DNA of 64,000 nt from Polaromonas sp. (GCA_013297865.1 JAAFIP010000002.1:310001-374000), one strand, 5' to 3'; shown: positions 44,355-53,554, numbered from the stretch's first letter. The notes: generated by a model not told the origin, from the sequence alone. Made by a program: numbers and translations.

Positions 44355-45422
44355 TTAACCGCCGCTGGTCTCTTTGACAATGACCCAGCGATCACCGGCC
44401 TTGACCAGGTTCAGGGTTTTGCTGCTGGTGACGGAAAGAGCGTCAGCATCATAGTCCTGCTTGAAACGCGCCTTGGCCGTGTTGCCAGACACGCTGATGG
44501 CGATGTTGGAGAGCTTCACGCTGATCTTGCTTTTGCCCAGTATGCGCTTTTTACGCTCTTCTTCCCAGTTTTTGCGGCCGCCAGGCGCGTCGAAGTCCTT
44601 GCCGTAGGCGTTGAAGTAATCGCCCGTGTTTTTGGCGCTCCAGGCAGCAGCCCAGTTTTGTACCGCAGCAGTGATTTCCTGCTCGGCGTTGCCGCTGCTG
44701 GCAGGGGCGGGGGCTGGCGTGGCGGCAGGCGCGGCAGCGGCTGGGGCCGCAACAGGCGGCTTGGCTGCGGGGGCGGCTGCTACCGGCGCAGGCGCTGGTG
44801 TGGCTGGCGCTGCTGCAGGGGCAGGGGGTTTGGCAGCAGGCGCAGGGGCTGGAGCTGCAGGCGCAGCCGCTACGGCAACCGGGCGGCCTTTGGGGGTGAA
44901 CAGGTCGCGGATCAGGCCCAGCTTGGGCTGCACGCCGGTGTTGGTGTTGTCCAGCTGCAGGGCCTTGCTGTAGGCTTGGCTGGCCAGCTTGGCGTAGACG
45001 TCGCCCAGATTTTCGTGGGCCGTGGCGTAGCTGGGGTTGGTGCGGATGGCCATCTCCAGGGCGGCGCGGGCTTTGTCAAACTGGCTTTGGCCGGCGTAGA
45101 GCACGGCCAGGTTGTTGTAGGGCTCGGGCAGCTCGGGGTAGTCTTCGGTGAGTTTGGTGAAGGTGCTGATGGCGTCGTTGGGCTTGCCCTGCTCGGTCTG
45201 GATCACGCCTTTGAGAAAGCGCATTTGCGGGTCACGCGGCTTGGTGGCCAGAAACTGGTCGACTTTGGTGGTCGCTTCGGCCAACTGGCCCGCGCGCAGC
45301 AGGCGGTTGACGTCGGCGTAATCGTCGGCATAGGCGGCAGTGGCGGCCAGCAAGCCGAAAGCTAAACAAGCGCTGGCAACAGGCTTGACCAGAAACGACA
45401 TCATGGGCTGAACAGACAACAT
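44355..45422 (-). CDS. TPR-repeat periplasmic protein with SnoaL-like C-terminal domain
   Basis: A 355-residue exported protein with a signal peptide ending near TAAYA, then three to four tetratricopeptide repeats (about 35-160; e.g. LPEPYNNLAVLYAGQSQFDKARAALEMAI), a 75-residue Ala/Pro-rich linker and a C-terminal NTF2/SnoaL-like domain (NWAAAWSAKNTGDYFNAYG...). The C-terminal domain matches in type that of the neighbouring L,D-transpeptidase. The ATG at 45422 has a close GAGG; Met7 or Met8 are alternatives. The role may be scaffolding of cell-wall enzymes, which is only inferred from the neighbour. Confidence 0.8.
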   Translation of the reverse strand: MLSVQPMMSFLVKPVASACLAFGLLAATAAYADDYADVNRLLRAGQLAEATTKVDQFLATKPRDPQMRFLKGVIQTEQGKPNDAISTFTKLTEDYPELPEPYNNLAVLYAGQSQFDKARAALEMAIRTNPSYATAHENLGDVYAKLASQAYSKALQLDNTNTGVQPKLGLIRDLFTPKGRPVAVAAAPAAPAPAPAAKPPAPAAAPATPAPAPVAAAPAAKPPVAAPAAAAPAATPAPAPASSGNAEQEITAAVQNWAAAWSAKNTGDYFNAYGKDFDAPGGRKNWEEERKKRILGKSKISVKLSNIAISVSGNTAKARFKQDYDADALSVTSSKTLNLVKAGDRWVIVKETSGG

Positions 45423-45596
45423 AGAACCTCTTTAAACGGAGCAGGAAATGGCCACCATGGCAAGCCCAAGCATTGGGCCGTATACTGCTCACATTGTAGC
45501 GGCTGCCAGCGGTATTAACGCGAAATTAGTACAAGCGGGCAGCCCTCGCTAGCCCACGCTTCTGCCCGCCCCACATTTCTAGCCCCGTTTTTCTTC

Positions 45597-46985
45597 ATGA
45601 GCCTCCGTATCTATAACACGCTGTCGCGTGCGCTGGAAGATTTTTCCCCTCTCGTTGCTGGCCAGGTCCGCATGTATGTGTGCGGCATGACGATCTATGA
45701 CCTGTGCCATGTAGGCCATGCCCGCATGATGATGGCGTTTGACACGGTGCAGCGATGGCTGGCCGCCAGTGGCTACCAGGTGATTTTTGTGCGCAACATC
45801 ACCGACATTGACGACAAGATCATCAAGCGCGCGGTGGAGCGCGGCATCAGCCTGCGCGAACTGACCGACGAGATGATCGCCGCCATGCACCGCGATCTGG
45901 GTGCCCTGGGCCTGCAGCGGCCCACCCATGAGCCGCGCGCCACCGAGTATGTGCCGCAGATGACCGCCATGATCTCGCGCCTGATTGACAAAGGCCTGGC
46001 TTACCAGGCCAAGAGCGGTGAAGACGCGGGGGATGTGAACTTTGCAGTGCGCAAGATGCCCGGCTACGGCAAGCTCAGCGGTAAATCGCTGGACCAACTG
46101 CGCGCTGGCGAGCGCGTGGCGGTGCTGGACGGCAAGGACGATCCGCTGGATTTTGTGCTGTGGAAAGCGGCCAAGCCCAGCGAGCCGCAAGACGCCCGCT
46201 ACGCTTCGCCTTTTGGCGAAGGCCGCCCTGGCTGGCACATCGAATGCTCGGCCATGAGCTGCGCCCTGCTGGGTGAGACCTTCGATATCCACGGCGGCGG
46301 GGCAGATCTGCAGTTCCCCCACCACGAAAACGAGATCGCCCAAAGCGAGGGCGCCAATGGCCAGCCTTTGGCCAAATACTGGCTGCACAACGGCTTTCTG
46401 AACGTCGACGGCGAGAAGATGAGCAAGTCGCTGGGCAACTTCTTCACCATTCAGGATGTGCTCAAAAGCTATGATGGCGAGACCATCCGTTTTTTCATGG
46501 TGCGGGTGCATTACCGCCGCCCGTTCAACTTCAGCGACGCCGGGCTGGACGACGCCAGCCTGGGCCTCAAGCGCCTGTATACCGCGCTGGATCTGGTGCA
46601 GCCAGCCGATGTAGCTCTGGACTGGAGCCGCCCACACTCCAGTCAGTTCAAAGCAGCCATGGACAACGACTTTGGCACGCCGGATGCCGTGGCCGTTCTG
46701 TTCGATCTGGCCGCCGAGGTCAACCGCAGCAGGTCGGCGGAACTGGCTGGCGAGCTCAAGGCCCTGGGCGGCGTGCTGGGTATTTTGCAAAACGACCCCA
46801 AGGCGTTTTTGCAGGCTGGCGCGGGCCTGGGCGACGCGGCCATCCAGGCACTGATTGCCGAACGCGCTGCGGCCAAAGCCAGCAAAGACTTTGCCCGCGC
46901 TGACCAGATCCGCAAAGACCTGGCCGCCCAGGGCATTGTGCTCAAAGACTCACCTGCAGGAACCACTTGGGAAGTACAAAAGTGA
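45597..46985 (+). CDS. cysS: Cysteinyl-tRNA synthetase
   Basis: A 462-residue class I aminoacyl-tRNA synthetase. The zinc site begins with Cys29 in YVCGMTIYD, the HIGH-type motif is HVGH at 38-41, GWHIECSAM carries further zinc ligands, [10 protein letters not shown] follows and KMSKS is near residue 274. Standard length. It is transcribed divergently from the TPR gene, with about 175 bases between, which must hold both promoters. Confidence 0.97.
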   Translation: MSLRIYNTLSRALEDFSPLVAGQVRMYVCGMTIYDLCHVGHARMMMAFDTVQRWLAASGYQVIFVRNITDIDDKIIKRAVERGISLRELTDEMIAAMHRDLGALGLQRPTHEPRATEYVPQMTAMISRLIDKGLAYQAKSGEDAGDVNFAVRKMPGYGKLSGKSLDQLRAGERVAVLDGKDDPLDFVLWKAAKPSEPQDARYASPFGEGRPGWHIECSAMSCALLGETFDIHGGGADLQFPHHENEIAQSEGANGQPLAKYWLHNGFLNVDGEKMSKSLGNFFTIQDVLKSYDGETIRFFMVRVHYRRPFNFSDAGLDDASLGLKRLYTALDLVQPADVALDWSRPHSSQFKAAMDNDFGTPDAVAVLFDLAAEVNRSRSAELAGELKALGGVLGILQNDPKAFLQAGAGLGDAAIQALIAERAAAKASKDFARADQIRKDLAAQGIVLKDSPAGTTWEVQK

Positions 46986-47015
46986 ATTCTGCCATGCGTT
47001 TTAAATATGTTTTAT

Positions 47016-47062
47016 GGCTGCAGCCCAATAGAATATCGCGGGAGCAGCTATGAAAAAGATAG
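47016..47062 (+). repeat. Dispersed element, copy 9 (forms the start of the glycosylase gene)
   Basis: Full-length consensus copy: GGCTGCAGCCCAATAG, core without mismatch, then the hairpin CTAT-gaaaaag-ATAG. The start codon of the downstream glycosylase gene (ATG at 47050) and its ribosome-binding site (GGGAG, 47040-47044) both lie inside the element. Confidence 0.92.
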
Positions 47063-47691
47063 TAGACGCTGCGCAGTCACCTGATTACTGGGACGAGGCC
47101 TGCAAGCACCTGGTGAAAAAAGACCGGGTCATGAAGCGGCTGATTCCGCAGTTTGGCGAGGCCTGCCTGCAGCGGCGCAGCGACCCCTTCATCACCCTTG
47201 CACGCTCCATCGTGGGCCAGCAGATCAGCGTGAAAGCGGCGCAAAGCGTGTGGGACAAGTTTGCCAAGCTGAACAAAAAACTCTCGCCTGCCACGGTGCT
47301 CAAGCTCAAGGTAGACGATATGCGCGCGGCAGGCCTGTCGGCGCGCAAGATTGAATACCTGGTGGACTTGGCACTGCACTTTGACAGCGGCGCCCTGCAT
47401 GTCGACAAATGGGATGCCATGGACGATGAGGCGATTGTGACCGAGCTGGTGGCTATCCGCGGCATTGGCCGCTGGACCGCCGAGATGTTTTTGATCTTCC
47501 ACATGGTGCGGCCCAATGTGCTGCCGCTGGACGATGTGGGCCTGATCAATGGCATCAGCCACAACTATTTCTCCGGTGAAGCCGTCAGCCGCAGCGAGAT
47601 CCGCGAAGTGGCCGCGGCCTGGGCGCCATACTGCAGCGTGGCCACCTGGTATCTGTGGCGCTCACTCGACACCTTGCCCGACAAGCCGTAA
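47050..47691 (+). CDS. alkA: DNA-3-methyladenine glycosylase (HhH-GPD family)
   Basis: A 213-residue HhH-GPD base-excision glycosylase of the AlkA/Mag type that removes alkylated bases. The helix-hairpin-helix is LVAIRGIGRWTAEMFLIF (about 136-153) and the catalytic Asp is in LPLDDVGL (about 161). ARSIVGQQISVKAA near 57 is the usual N-terminal motif. The ribosome-binding site GGGAG and the ATG are supplied by the dispersed element, so the first four codons (Met-Lys-Lys-Ile) are element-derived. It follows cysS by 65 bases. The symbol is by family; the short length means an AlkA-like Mag without the N-terminal AlkA domain. Confidence 0.88.
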   Translation: MKKIVDAAQSPDYWDEACKHLVKKDRVMKRLIPQFGEACLQRRSDPFITLARSIVGQQISVKAAQSVWDKFAKLNKKLSPATVLKLKVDDMRAAGLSARKIEYLVDLALHFDSGALHVDKWDAMDDEAIVTELVAIRGIGRWTAEMFLIFHMVRPNVLPLDDVGLINGISHNYFSGEAVSRSEIREVAAAWAPYCSVATWYLWRSLDTLPDKP

Positions 47692-47821
47692 TCTGTGGTC
47701 TATCGACTTAACAGGTACTCAAAACAGGGTTTTTCGGGTGCAAAGAACGCCATTTGTCAAGCCCCCCAAAACAGGCAAACGGGTTTAAACTCCGCTCGTT
47801 GTACATCTCAAGGAGCCAACT

Positions 47822-48799
47822 TTGGCCAAAAAAGTATTCCTCGATTTTGAATCACCGATCGCCGAACTGGAAACCAAAATCGACGAACTGCGCTACGTGC
47901 AAACCGAGAGCGCGGTCGACATCAGCGAAGAGATAGACCAGCTGGCCAAAAAGAGCCTGCAGCTGACCAAAGACATCTACAGCGACCTCACGCCCTGGCA
48001 GATTACCAAGATCGCGCGCCACGCCGAGCGCCCCTACACGCTGGACTACATCAAGGAATGCTTTACCGATTTTGTCGAGATGCACGGTGACCGCCACTTT
48101 GCCGATGACCAGAGCATTGTGGGCGGTCTGGCCCGCTTCAACGGCCACGCCTGCATGGTACTGGGCCACCAGAAAGGCCGCGACACCAAGGAGCGCGCCG
48201 TGCGCAACTTTGGCATGAGCCGCCCCGAGGGCTACCGCAAGGCCCTGCGCCTGATGAAGACAGCCGAGAAGTTCCACCTGCCAGTGTTTACCTTTGTCGA
48301 CACGCCCGGTGCCTTTCCCGGCATGGACGCCGAAGAGCGCGGCCAGTCCGAGGCCATTGGCCGCAATATTTTTGAGATGGCGCAGCTGGAAGTGCCGATC
48401 ATCACCACCATCATCGGCGAGGGCGGCTCAGGCGGCGCGCTGGCCATCAGCGTGGCCGACCAGGTGCTGATGCTGCAATACTCGATTTACAGCGTGATCA
48501 GCCCCGAGGGCTGCGCGTCCATTTTGTGGAAAACCAGCGACAAAGCCCAAGACGCCGCCGAGCAGCTGGGCATCACCGCCCACCGCCTCAAGGCCCTGGG
48601 TTTGATCGACAAAATCGTCAACGAACCCGTGGGTGGCGCGCACCGCGACCACAAGCAGATGGCCGCTTTCCTCAAGCGCGGCCTGAACGACGCCTACCGC
48701 CAGGTGGCCGATCTTAAGGTCAAGGAACTGCTGGACAAGCGCTACGACAAGCTGCAAAGCTTTGGGCGCTTCACTGACACCAAGGCAGACAGTAAATAG
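47822..48799 (+). CDS. accA: Acetyl-CoA carboxylase carboxyltransferase subunit alpha
   Basis: A 325-residue AccA, which with AccD transfers carboxyl from biotin to acetyl-CoA in fatty-acid synthesis. Conserved parts include [51 protein letters not shown] and [37 protein letters not shown]. It starts with TTG at 47822, six bases after a perfect AAGGAG; there is no ATG at the conserved N-terminus. The weak start with a strong site may tune its level. Confidence 0.96.
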   Translation: MAKKVFLDFESPIAELETKIDELRYVQTESAVDISEEIDQLAKKSLQLTKDIYSDLTPWQITKIARHAERPYTLDYIKECFTDFVEMHGDRHFADDQSIVGGLARFNGHACMVLGHQKGRDTKERAVRNFGMSRPEGYRKALRLMKTAEKFHLPVFTFVDTPGAFPGMDAEERGQSEAIGRNIFEMAQLEVPIITTIIGEGGSGGALAISVADQVLMLQYSIYSVISPEGCASILWKTSDKAQDAAEQLGITAHRLKALGLIDKIVNEPVGGAHRDHKQMAAFLKRGLNDAYRQVADLKVKELLDKRYDKLQSFGRFTDTKADSK

Positions 48800-48865
48800 G
48801 GTGCTGCGCACATTGCGCTGTGGGTCGATCAGCGCAAGCGATGGCGTGTGCAGGCTGCCCTGCGC

Positions 48866-49357
48866 TCAGGACAGATAGCGTTTTTGCACCTTGGCAAACA
48901 CGGGGCCCCACACCGGGTGGGGCCGTTCGCTGGAGCTGAGCTTGAACTTGCGGTCCACGTTGAAAGCCGCTTCAAACGAGCGTTCACACAGAGCAGTGCG
49001 CGCAGTTACGCAATACACAAACGCTTTCGTTTTATGGCCCTTGATCAGATCGGGGGTGTTGGTCAAACCCAACTTGAAGCTCTCGGCCAGCTTTTTTTCA
49101 GCCAAGCCATATTCCCCCATGTCAAACGCCGTAACGCCCTGGCGCAGCGCGGCGGCGCCAGCGGAGGGCCGCTCAAACAGCGGCGCGCCAGTGCCCGCAC
49201 TTGGGGCGGTAGATACTGGAGGCGCACTGCCTGTGCTGGGCGCGGGGCTGCCAGGCGGGCTGGGCGCTTTGGGCGATGAACCGCAGCCTGCCAGCAGCAG
49301 CACCAGCATGCCCAGACCGACAGGCAGACTGTGTCTCCAAATCCATTGACGTTTCAT
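48866..49357 (-). CDS. Small lipoprotein, TssQ-like
   Basis: A 163-residue lipoprotein. The signal peptide ends in the lipobox LLAGC (Cys near residue 23), then a Ser/Pro-rich linker and a TPR-like C-terminal domain with AFDMGEYGLAEKKLAESFKLGL and a conserved-looking ERPHPVWGPVFAKVQKRYL end. The pattern resembles the TssQ family of lipoproteins linked to type VI secretion in Burkholderiales, but no other secretion genes are present here. I start at MKRQWIW (49357); the frame opens 13 codons earlier. Confidence 0.72.
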   Translation of the reverse strand: MKRQWIWRHSLPVGLGMLVLLLAGCGSSPKAPSPPGSPAPSTGSAPPVSTAPSAGTGAPLFERPSAGAAALRQGVTAFDMGEYGLAEKKLAESFKLGLTNTPDLIKGHKTKAFVYCVTARTALCERSFEAAFNVDRKFKLSSSERPHPVWGPVFAKVQKRYLS

Positions 49358-49476
49358 ACCGCGCGATCCTTCGGGCCGCATAGGGCCTTTGTTCACAACA
49401 GATTTTGCAAGCCAGTGCCGCAGGCGCTGTAATAAACCGTAATTCCCGCGCTACCTTGGCTGTACAGTACAGGCCT

Positions 49477-49634
49477 ATGCAACTTGCCCCCATGCCCACT
49501 CCGGTCGCCGTGGCCTACAGCGGCGGCGCGGACTCGACCGCGCTGCTCATGCTGTGCGCCCGGCAGGCCGTACAGAGTCTTGCCAGCACCGTCAACCCAC
49601 CGCGTATTGACGCACTGCAGAGCAAACGACCACA
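49477..49634 (+). pseudogene. tilS: tilS remnant with internal deletion
   Basis: The first 30 codons match the N-terminus of the intact tilS at 51217, including the ATP-pyrophosphatase loop SGGADSTALLMLCARQ. They are then joined in frame to a short piece matching the far C-terminal part of the same protein (NPPRIDALQS here, NPPRIDALHS in the intact gene), so about 230 codons are missing. After that the frame runs into unrelated sequence. DNA similarity to the intact gene is high but not perfect. The remnant is too short to function and sits directly upstream of the toxin-antitoxin pair. Confidence 0.85.
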
Positions 49635-49716
49635 TTGCTCCAAAATGTCGCACAATAGCTGCTACAGAGACGGTTCGTCTACCAACGCACGCCTTTATTG
49701 ACATAGGGACTTCATC

Positions 49717-49953
49717 ATGGACATGGCTGAATTAACCAAACTGCCCCTTGCGCAACGCCTGGAGGCCATGGAAGTATTGTGGGACTCTCTCATCCACGAC
49801 GCAGCCTACGACCCCAGCCCAGCCTGGCACGCCGACATATTGACCGAGCGCGTGCGCGAGATTGAAGCTGGTAAAACTATGGCCTGGGACGAAGCCAAAG
49901 CCCTGATTTTTGCCAAAGCAGCACAGATCAAGCAGACCCGCTTGCATGCATAA
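49717..49953 (+). CDS. Addiction module antitoxin (TIGR02574/PF09720-like)
   Basis: A 78-residue protein matching the short addiction-module component family: LTKLPLAQRLEAMEVLWDSL, then SPAWHADILTERVREIEAGK and DWEEAK-like WDEAKALIFAK. Such proteins are antitoxins paired with RelE/ParE toxins. AGGGA precedes the ATG. Its stop overlaps the toxin start by eight bases, the usual coupling of such modules. Confidence 0.88.
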   Translation: MDMAELTKLPLAQRLEAMEVLWDSLIHDAAYDPSPAWHADILTERVREIEAGKTMAWDEAKALIFAKAAQIKQTRLHA

Positions 49954-50266
49954 AGTGCAAATTACCCCTTCAGCAGGGGATGATTTGCTGGATGGGTTTT
50001 CGTTTTACGAGGCACGCGAAGCAGGAGTAGGTGATTATTTTTTGCAATGCCTGGCATCAGATATTGAATCCTTGGGCCTGTACGGTGGCATTCATCCCAA
50101 GTCGCATCTCGGCCTGTACCGCACATCGTCCAAGCGGTTTCCGTTCTCTATTTACTACCAGTTTGACGGATTGACAGTATTCGTCGCCGCCATCCTCGAC
50201 GCAAGGCGCAACCCTAAAGCCATTCGACGAGTGCTGAGTGATAGAGCTGGCGATGAGCTTGTTTAA
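49946..50266 (+). CDS. RelE/ParE-family toxin
   Basis: A 106-residue RelE/ParE superfamily protein. It shows the family layout: an N-terminal strand (VQITPSAGDDLLDGFSFYEAR), a helical hairpin with IESLGLYGGIHPKS, and the C-terminal strands RFPFSIYYQFDGLTVFVAAILDARRNP. The ATG at 49946 overlaps the antitoxin gene; the frame is open further upstream. Whether it cuts mRNA or poisons gyrase cannot be read off. It lies in the small island between the tilS remnant and intact tilS. Confidence 0.86.
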   Translation: MHKVQITPSAGDDLLDGFSFYEAREAGVGDYFLQCLASDIESLGLYGGIHPKSHLGLYRTSSKRFPFSIYYQFDGLTVFVAAILDARRNPKAIRRVLSDRAGDELV

Positions 50267-50499
50267 GCTGGAGTAACTTTGAAAAAGATAGCTAACAAAG
50301 ACCTATCATCGTAGGCAGATTTCGGTTTATTAGCTGAATTGGTGTTGCCAGCAACGTTGAGCTGCCCAGCATAGAAAGGTATTTAAAAATCGGTAATGGC
50401 CCCGCCCTGGATATAAAGCCTGAATTCGCAGAATTCCTGGAAATGAGATTCTAAATTCCTCAAGGGGCTTGATTTTCAAGATGGTACCTAGCTCTGAGC
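50267..50499. other. Gene-free AT-rich stretch behind the toxin
   Basis: No open frame with family resemblance, no repeat element and no clear terminator. Composition is clearly more A/T-rich than the flanking core genes. It probably belongs to the same acquired segment as the orphan gene that follows. Confidence 0.4.
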
Positions 50500-50922
50500 T
50501 CAATAAGATCCCTCAAATTGAATAGTTAAACTTTTTTGTATGACAGCTGTTTGAGGCATAACTGGTTGAATTGCAATTGCCTCCTTCAATGCTTGAATAA
50601 TCTCACTGCGCATAGAAATAAGACTTGTTGGTAAATAAATTTTACGAATAGTCCACGTAGTATCTACCCCTTCTTCAAGTTTTCCTATTCCACCACTTTG
50701 TGCTTCGATGCGTATAACTTCTCCCTTCCAATACAGGGCATAGATCGGAAACTCTTCTGTTTCGTGTGGTGCGCCTTGAACCCAAATAAAGAAAATATCA
50801 CGTTCTCTATCTATTGACCACCAAAGTGGTGGATATGGCAAATGCCCAATCCACCCCTTGAAGATTGACCACTCATAGCGAGCTTTATCAGCCTCGCAAA
50901 GTTCTTCAAATACAAATGCCAC
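50500..50922 (-). CDS. Hypothetical protein, AT-rich orphan
   Basis: A 140-residue acidic protein that I do not recognise. It has no signal peptide or membrane segment, and is rich in aromatic residues in its first half (WSIFKGWIGHLPYPPLWWSI, FFIWVQGAP). The size, acidity and position in a small mobile-looking island recall immunity proteins of contact-dependent or polymorphic toxins, but nothing specific supports that. Base composition is markedly less GC-rich than its neighbours, suggesting acquisition. The ~200 bases upstream of it hold no other gene. Confidence 0.6.
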   Translation of the reverse strand: MAFVFEELCEADKARYEWSIFKGWIGHLPYPPLWWSIDRERDIFFIWVQGAPHETEEFPIYALYWKGEVIRIEAQSGGIGKLEEGVDTTWTIRKIYLPTSLISMRSEIIQALKEAIAIQPVMPQTAVIQKSLTIQFEGSY

Positions 50923-51216
50923 TTTTGTCTACTCCGTCCTAGATTAGAAATTTAGGGTTAAGAAATTCTGAGGTTTCCCATTTTCCATTTTTAAACGCAA
51001 TGCTGTTTTTGCCACTCCAGTCTGACCGAAACAGACAAAAACTGACTTAACCAACTGCTGTCCAACAACAGCAAAGACGGTATAACGATTTAAGCCAAAA
51101 AATGTGCCTGAAGGTTAAACTTTATGCGAAATCGGCTCATTGCACGTCCTGATGCCCCCAACAATGCAGTGAAAAAAACCTTCGAACCACCTTTTAGTAA
51201 ACCTTGCTTCACTGGA

Positions 51217-52200
51217 ATGCAGTCTCTTAATCTAACCCCGCCCCTTGCTGTGGCCTACAGCGGCGGCGCGGATTCCACCGCGCTGCTCATGCTGTGCGCC
51301 CGGCAATTTGCGGGGCAGGTGCAGGCGATCCACATCCACCATGGTTTGCAGGCGGCGGCAGACGATTTTGCGGCGCATTGTGCGGCGTTTTGCGCCCGGC
51401 TGCAGGTGCCGCTGCATGTGGTGCATGTGCAGGCGCACGCGGCAGCAGGCCAGAGTCCGGAGGATGCGGCCCGCCGGGCTCGCTACACGGCGTTGGTAAC
51501 CAAGGTTTTGGATATCAATCGGGCTGCAGACCAACAGAATATCGCGGGAGCAGCTATACAAAGCATAGCAATTGCCCAACATGCGGATGACCAGATAGAG
51601 ACCCTGCTGCTGGCCCTGAGCCGGGGCGCGGGGCTACCGGGCTTGGCCGCCATGCCCTCGCGCTGGCAGCGTGGGGGAATCGAATGGGTGCGGCCATTGC
51701 TGGACGTGCCCTCGCACGCCATCCGCGCCTGGCTGGCCGCGCAGGGCCTGCAGGCGCGCCATCCGGGCAGCGCCCAGCTCGGCCAAGGCTGGGTGGAGGA
51801 CCCTACCAATACCGACCCCCAGTTCACCCGCAACCGCATACGCCACACCCTGCTGCCCGCGCTGGAAGCAACATTCCCGCAGTTTCGCGACACCTTTGCC
51901 CGCTCGGCGCGCCACGCCGCCCAGGCCCAGGTGCTGCTGACCCAGCTGGCAGCGCAAGACCTCGCAGCCACCGGCAACCCACCGCGTATCGACGCGCTGC
52001 ACAGCCTGAGTGCCGAGCGCCAGGCCAACGCCCTGCGCCACTGGCTCAAAACCAGCCACCAGGTGGCGGCCAGCGCGGCCCAGCTGGACGAGCTGCAAAG
52101 CCAGATTGCCGCCTGCACCAACCGTGGCAAGCAAATCCACATCAAGGTGGCGGCAGGCTTTGTGCAGCGGCAGGGCGACGTGCTTCAGTACTTACCCTGA
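51217..52200 (+). CDS. tilS: tRNA(Ile)-lysidine synthase
   Basis: A 327-residue TilS, which adds lysine to C34 of the tRNA-Ile that reads AUA. The ATP loop is SGGADSTALL (15-24), followed by HIHHGLQAAADDF, EDAARRARY and the HADDQIETLLLALSRGAGLPGL block. About 20 extra residues (INRAADQQNIAGAAIQSIA) before this block are encoded by the dispersed element, inserted in frame. The start at 51217 is provisional: the leader upstream is AT-rich island sequence and the ribosome-binding site is weak. TilS is essential and the upstream copy is a remnant, so this copy should be functional. Confidence 0.9.
   Translation: MQSLNLTPPLAVAYSGGADSTALLMLCARQFAGQVQAIHIHHGLQAAADDFAAHCAAFCARLQVPLHVVHVQAHAAAGQSPEDAARRARYTALVTKVLDINRAADQQNIAGAAIQSIAIAQHADDQIETLLLALSRGAGLPGLAAMPSRWQRGGIEWVRPLLDVPSHAIRAWLAAQGLQARHPGSAQLGQGWVEDPTNTDPQFTRNRIRHTLLPALEATFPQFRDTFARSARHAAQAQVLLTQLAAQDLAATGNPPRIDALHSLSAERQANALRHWLKTSHQVAASAAQLDELQSQIAACTNRGKQIHIKVAAGFVQRQGDVLQYLP
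51522..51569 (+). repeat. Dispersed element, copy 10 (in frame in tilS)
   Basis: Full-length plus copy: GGCTGCAGACCAACAG, a mismatch-free core, then the hairpin GCTAT-acaaagc-ATAGC. It encodes AADQQNIAGAAIQSIA, between the RARY helix and the DDQ motif of TilS, adding about 20 residues close to the catalytic domain core. Confidence 0.92.
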
Positions 52201-52285
52201 AGCGCCCCGTTATAATCGTAGGCTTTGCAAAATGCCCACGCTGGGGCGGCAAAACACCGTAATTCAGCGCCTTTTCCACATAAAA

Positions 52286-53554
52286 ATGGCTTTAATTGTT
52301 CATAAATATGGCGGCACATCGATGGGCTCGCCCGAGCGCATCCAAAGTGTTGCCAAGCGCGTAGCCAAATGGGCGCGCGCCGGCCACCAGATGGTAGTGG
52401 TGCCCAGCGCCATGAGCGGCGAGACCAACCGCCTGCTGGGCCTGGCCAAAGTGCTGGCCCCGTCCAAAACCACCGACGCCTATCACCGCGAGCTCGATGC
52501 TCTGGCCGCCACCGGCGAGCAGGCGAGTAGCGCGCTGCTGGCCATTGCGCTGCAAGCCGAGGGCATGGCGTCGGTCAGCTACGCTGGCTGGCAGGTGCCT
52601 ATCAAAACCAATAGCGCGTTCACCAAAGCCCGCATCGAAAGCATCGACGATAAAAAAGTCCGCGCTGATCTGGCCGCTGGCAAAGTGGTGATCGTCACGG
52701 GCTTTCAGGGCGTAGACCCCGAAGGCAACATCACCACCCTGGGCCGTGGCGGCTCTGACACCTCGGCCGTGGCCGTGGCAGCGGCCATGAAAGCGGCTGA
52801 ATGCCTGATCTACACCGATGTGGACGGTGTGTACACCACCGACCCGCGTGTAGTGCCCGAGGCGCGCCGCCTGCACACCGTGAGCTTTGAAGAGATGCTG
52901 GAGATGGCGTCCATGGGCTCCAAGGTGCTGCAGATCCGCTCGGTGGAGTTTGCCGGCAAATACAAAGTGCCGCTGCGGGTCCTCTCCAGCTTTACCCCCT
53001 GGGACATCAACATTGACGAAGAAGCCAAATCTGGCACGCTAATTACTTTTGAGGAAGATGAGCAAATGGAACAAGCCATCGTATCGGGCATCGCCTTCAA
53101 CCGCGACGAAGCCAAAATCTCCATCCTGGGCGTGCCTGACACCCCGGGTATCGCCTACCAAATTCTGGGTGCCGTGGCCGACGCCAACATCGAAGTGGAC
53201 ATCATCATCCAGAACGTGTCCAAAGACGGCAAAACCGATTTTTCGTTCACCGTGCACCGCAACGACTACGCCAAAACCATCGACCTGCTCAAGGCCAGCG
53301 TGCTGCCCAAGCTGGGCGCGCAGGAGGTGGTGGGCGATACCAAGATCTGCAAAGTGTCCATCGTGGGCATCGGCATGCGCAGCCATGTGGGCGTGGCCAG
53401 CAAAATGTTCCGTGCCCTGTCAGAAGACGGCATCAACATCCAGATGATCTCCACCAGCGAGATCAAGACCTCGGTCGTGATTGACGAAAAATACATGGAG
53501 CTGGCCGTGCGCGCACTGCACAAGGCCTTTGACCTGGACCAAAGCGCAGCCTAA
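52286..53554 (+). CDS. lysC: Aspartate kinase
   Basis: A 422-residue monofunctional aspartokinase, the first step towards lysine, threonine and methionine. The kinase domain begins [14 protein letters not shown] and includes [38 protein letters not shown]; two ACT domains occupy about 265-422 ([29 protein letters not shown] and [19 protein letters not shown]), the site of lysine/threonine feedback. The ATG at 52286 starts the conserved chain; a TATAAT hexamer at 52211-52216 may be its -10 box. A strong terminator follows. Confidence 0.96.
   Translation: MALIVHKYGGTSMGSPERIQSVAKRVAKWARAGHQMVVVPSAMSGETNRLLGLAKVLAPSKTTDAYHRELDALAATGEQASSALLAIALQAEGMASVSYAGWQVPIKTNSAFTKARIESIDDKKVRADLAAGKVVIVTGFQGVDPEGNITTLGRGGSDTSAVAVAAAMKAAECLIYTDVDGVYTTDPRVVPEARRLHTVSFEEMLEMASMGSKVLQIRSVEFAGKYKVPLRVLSSFTPWDINIDEEAKSGTLITFEEDEQMEQAIVSGIAFNRDEAKISILGVPDTPGIAYQILGAVADANIEVDIIIQNVSKDGKTDFSFTVHRNDYAKTIDLLKASVLPKLGAQEVVGDTKICKVSIVGIGMRSHVGVASKMFRALSEDGINIQMISTSEIKTSVVIDEKYMELAVRALHKAFDLDQSAA

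Noticed and set aside
49405-49476. Upstream extension of the tilS remnant frame
   Set aside because: Residues before the ATG at 49477 have no counterpart in TilS and no start signal.
49400-51216. Insertion sequence or integron as carrier of the toxin-antitoxin segment
   Set aside because: No transposase or integrase, no terminal inverted repeats and no attachment site could be found.
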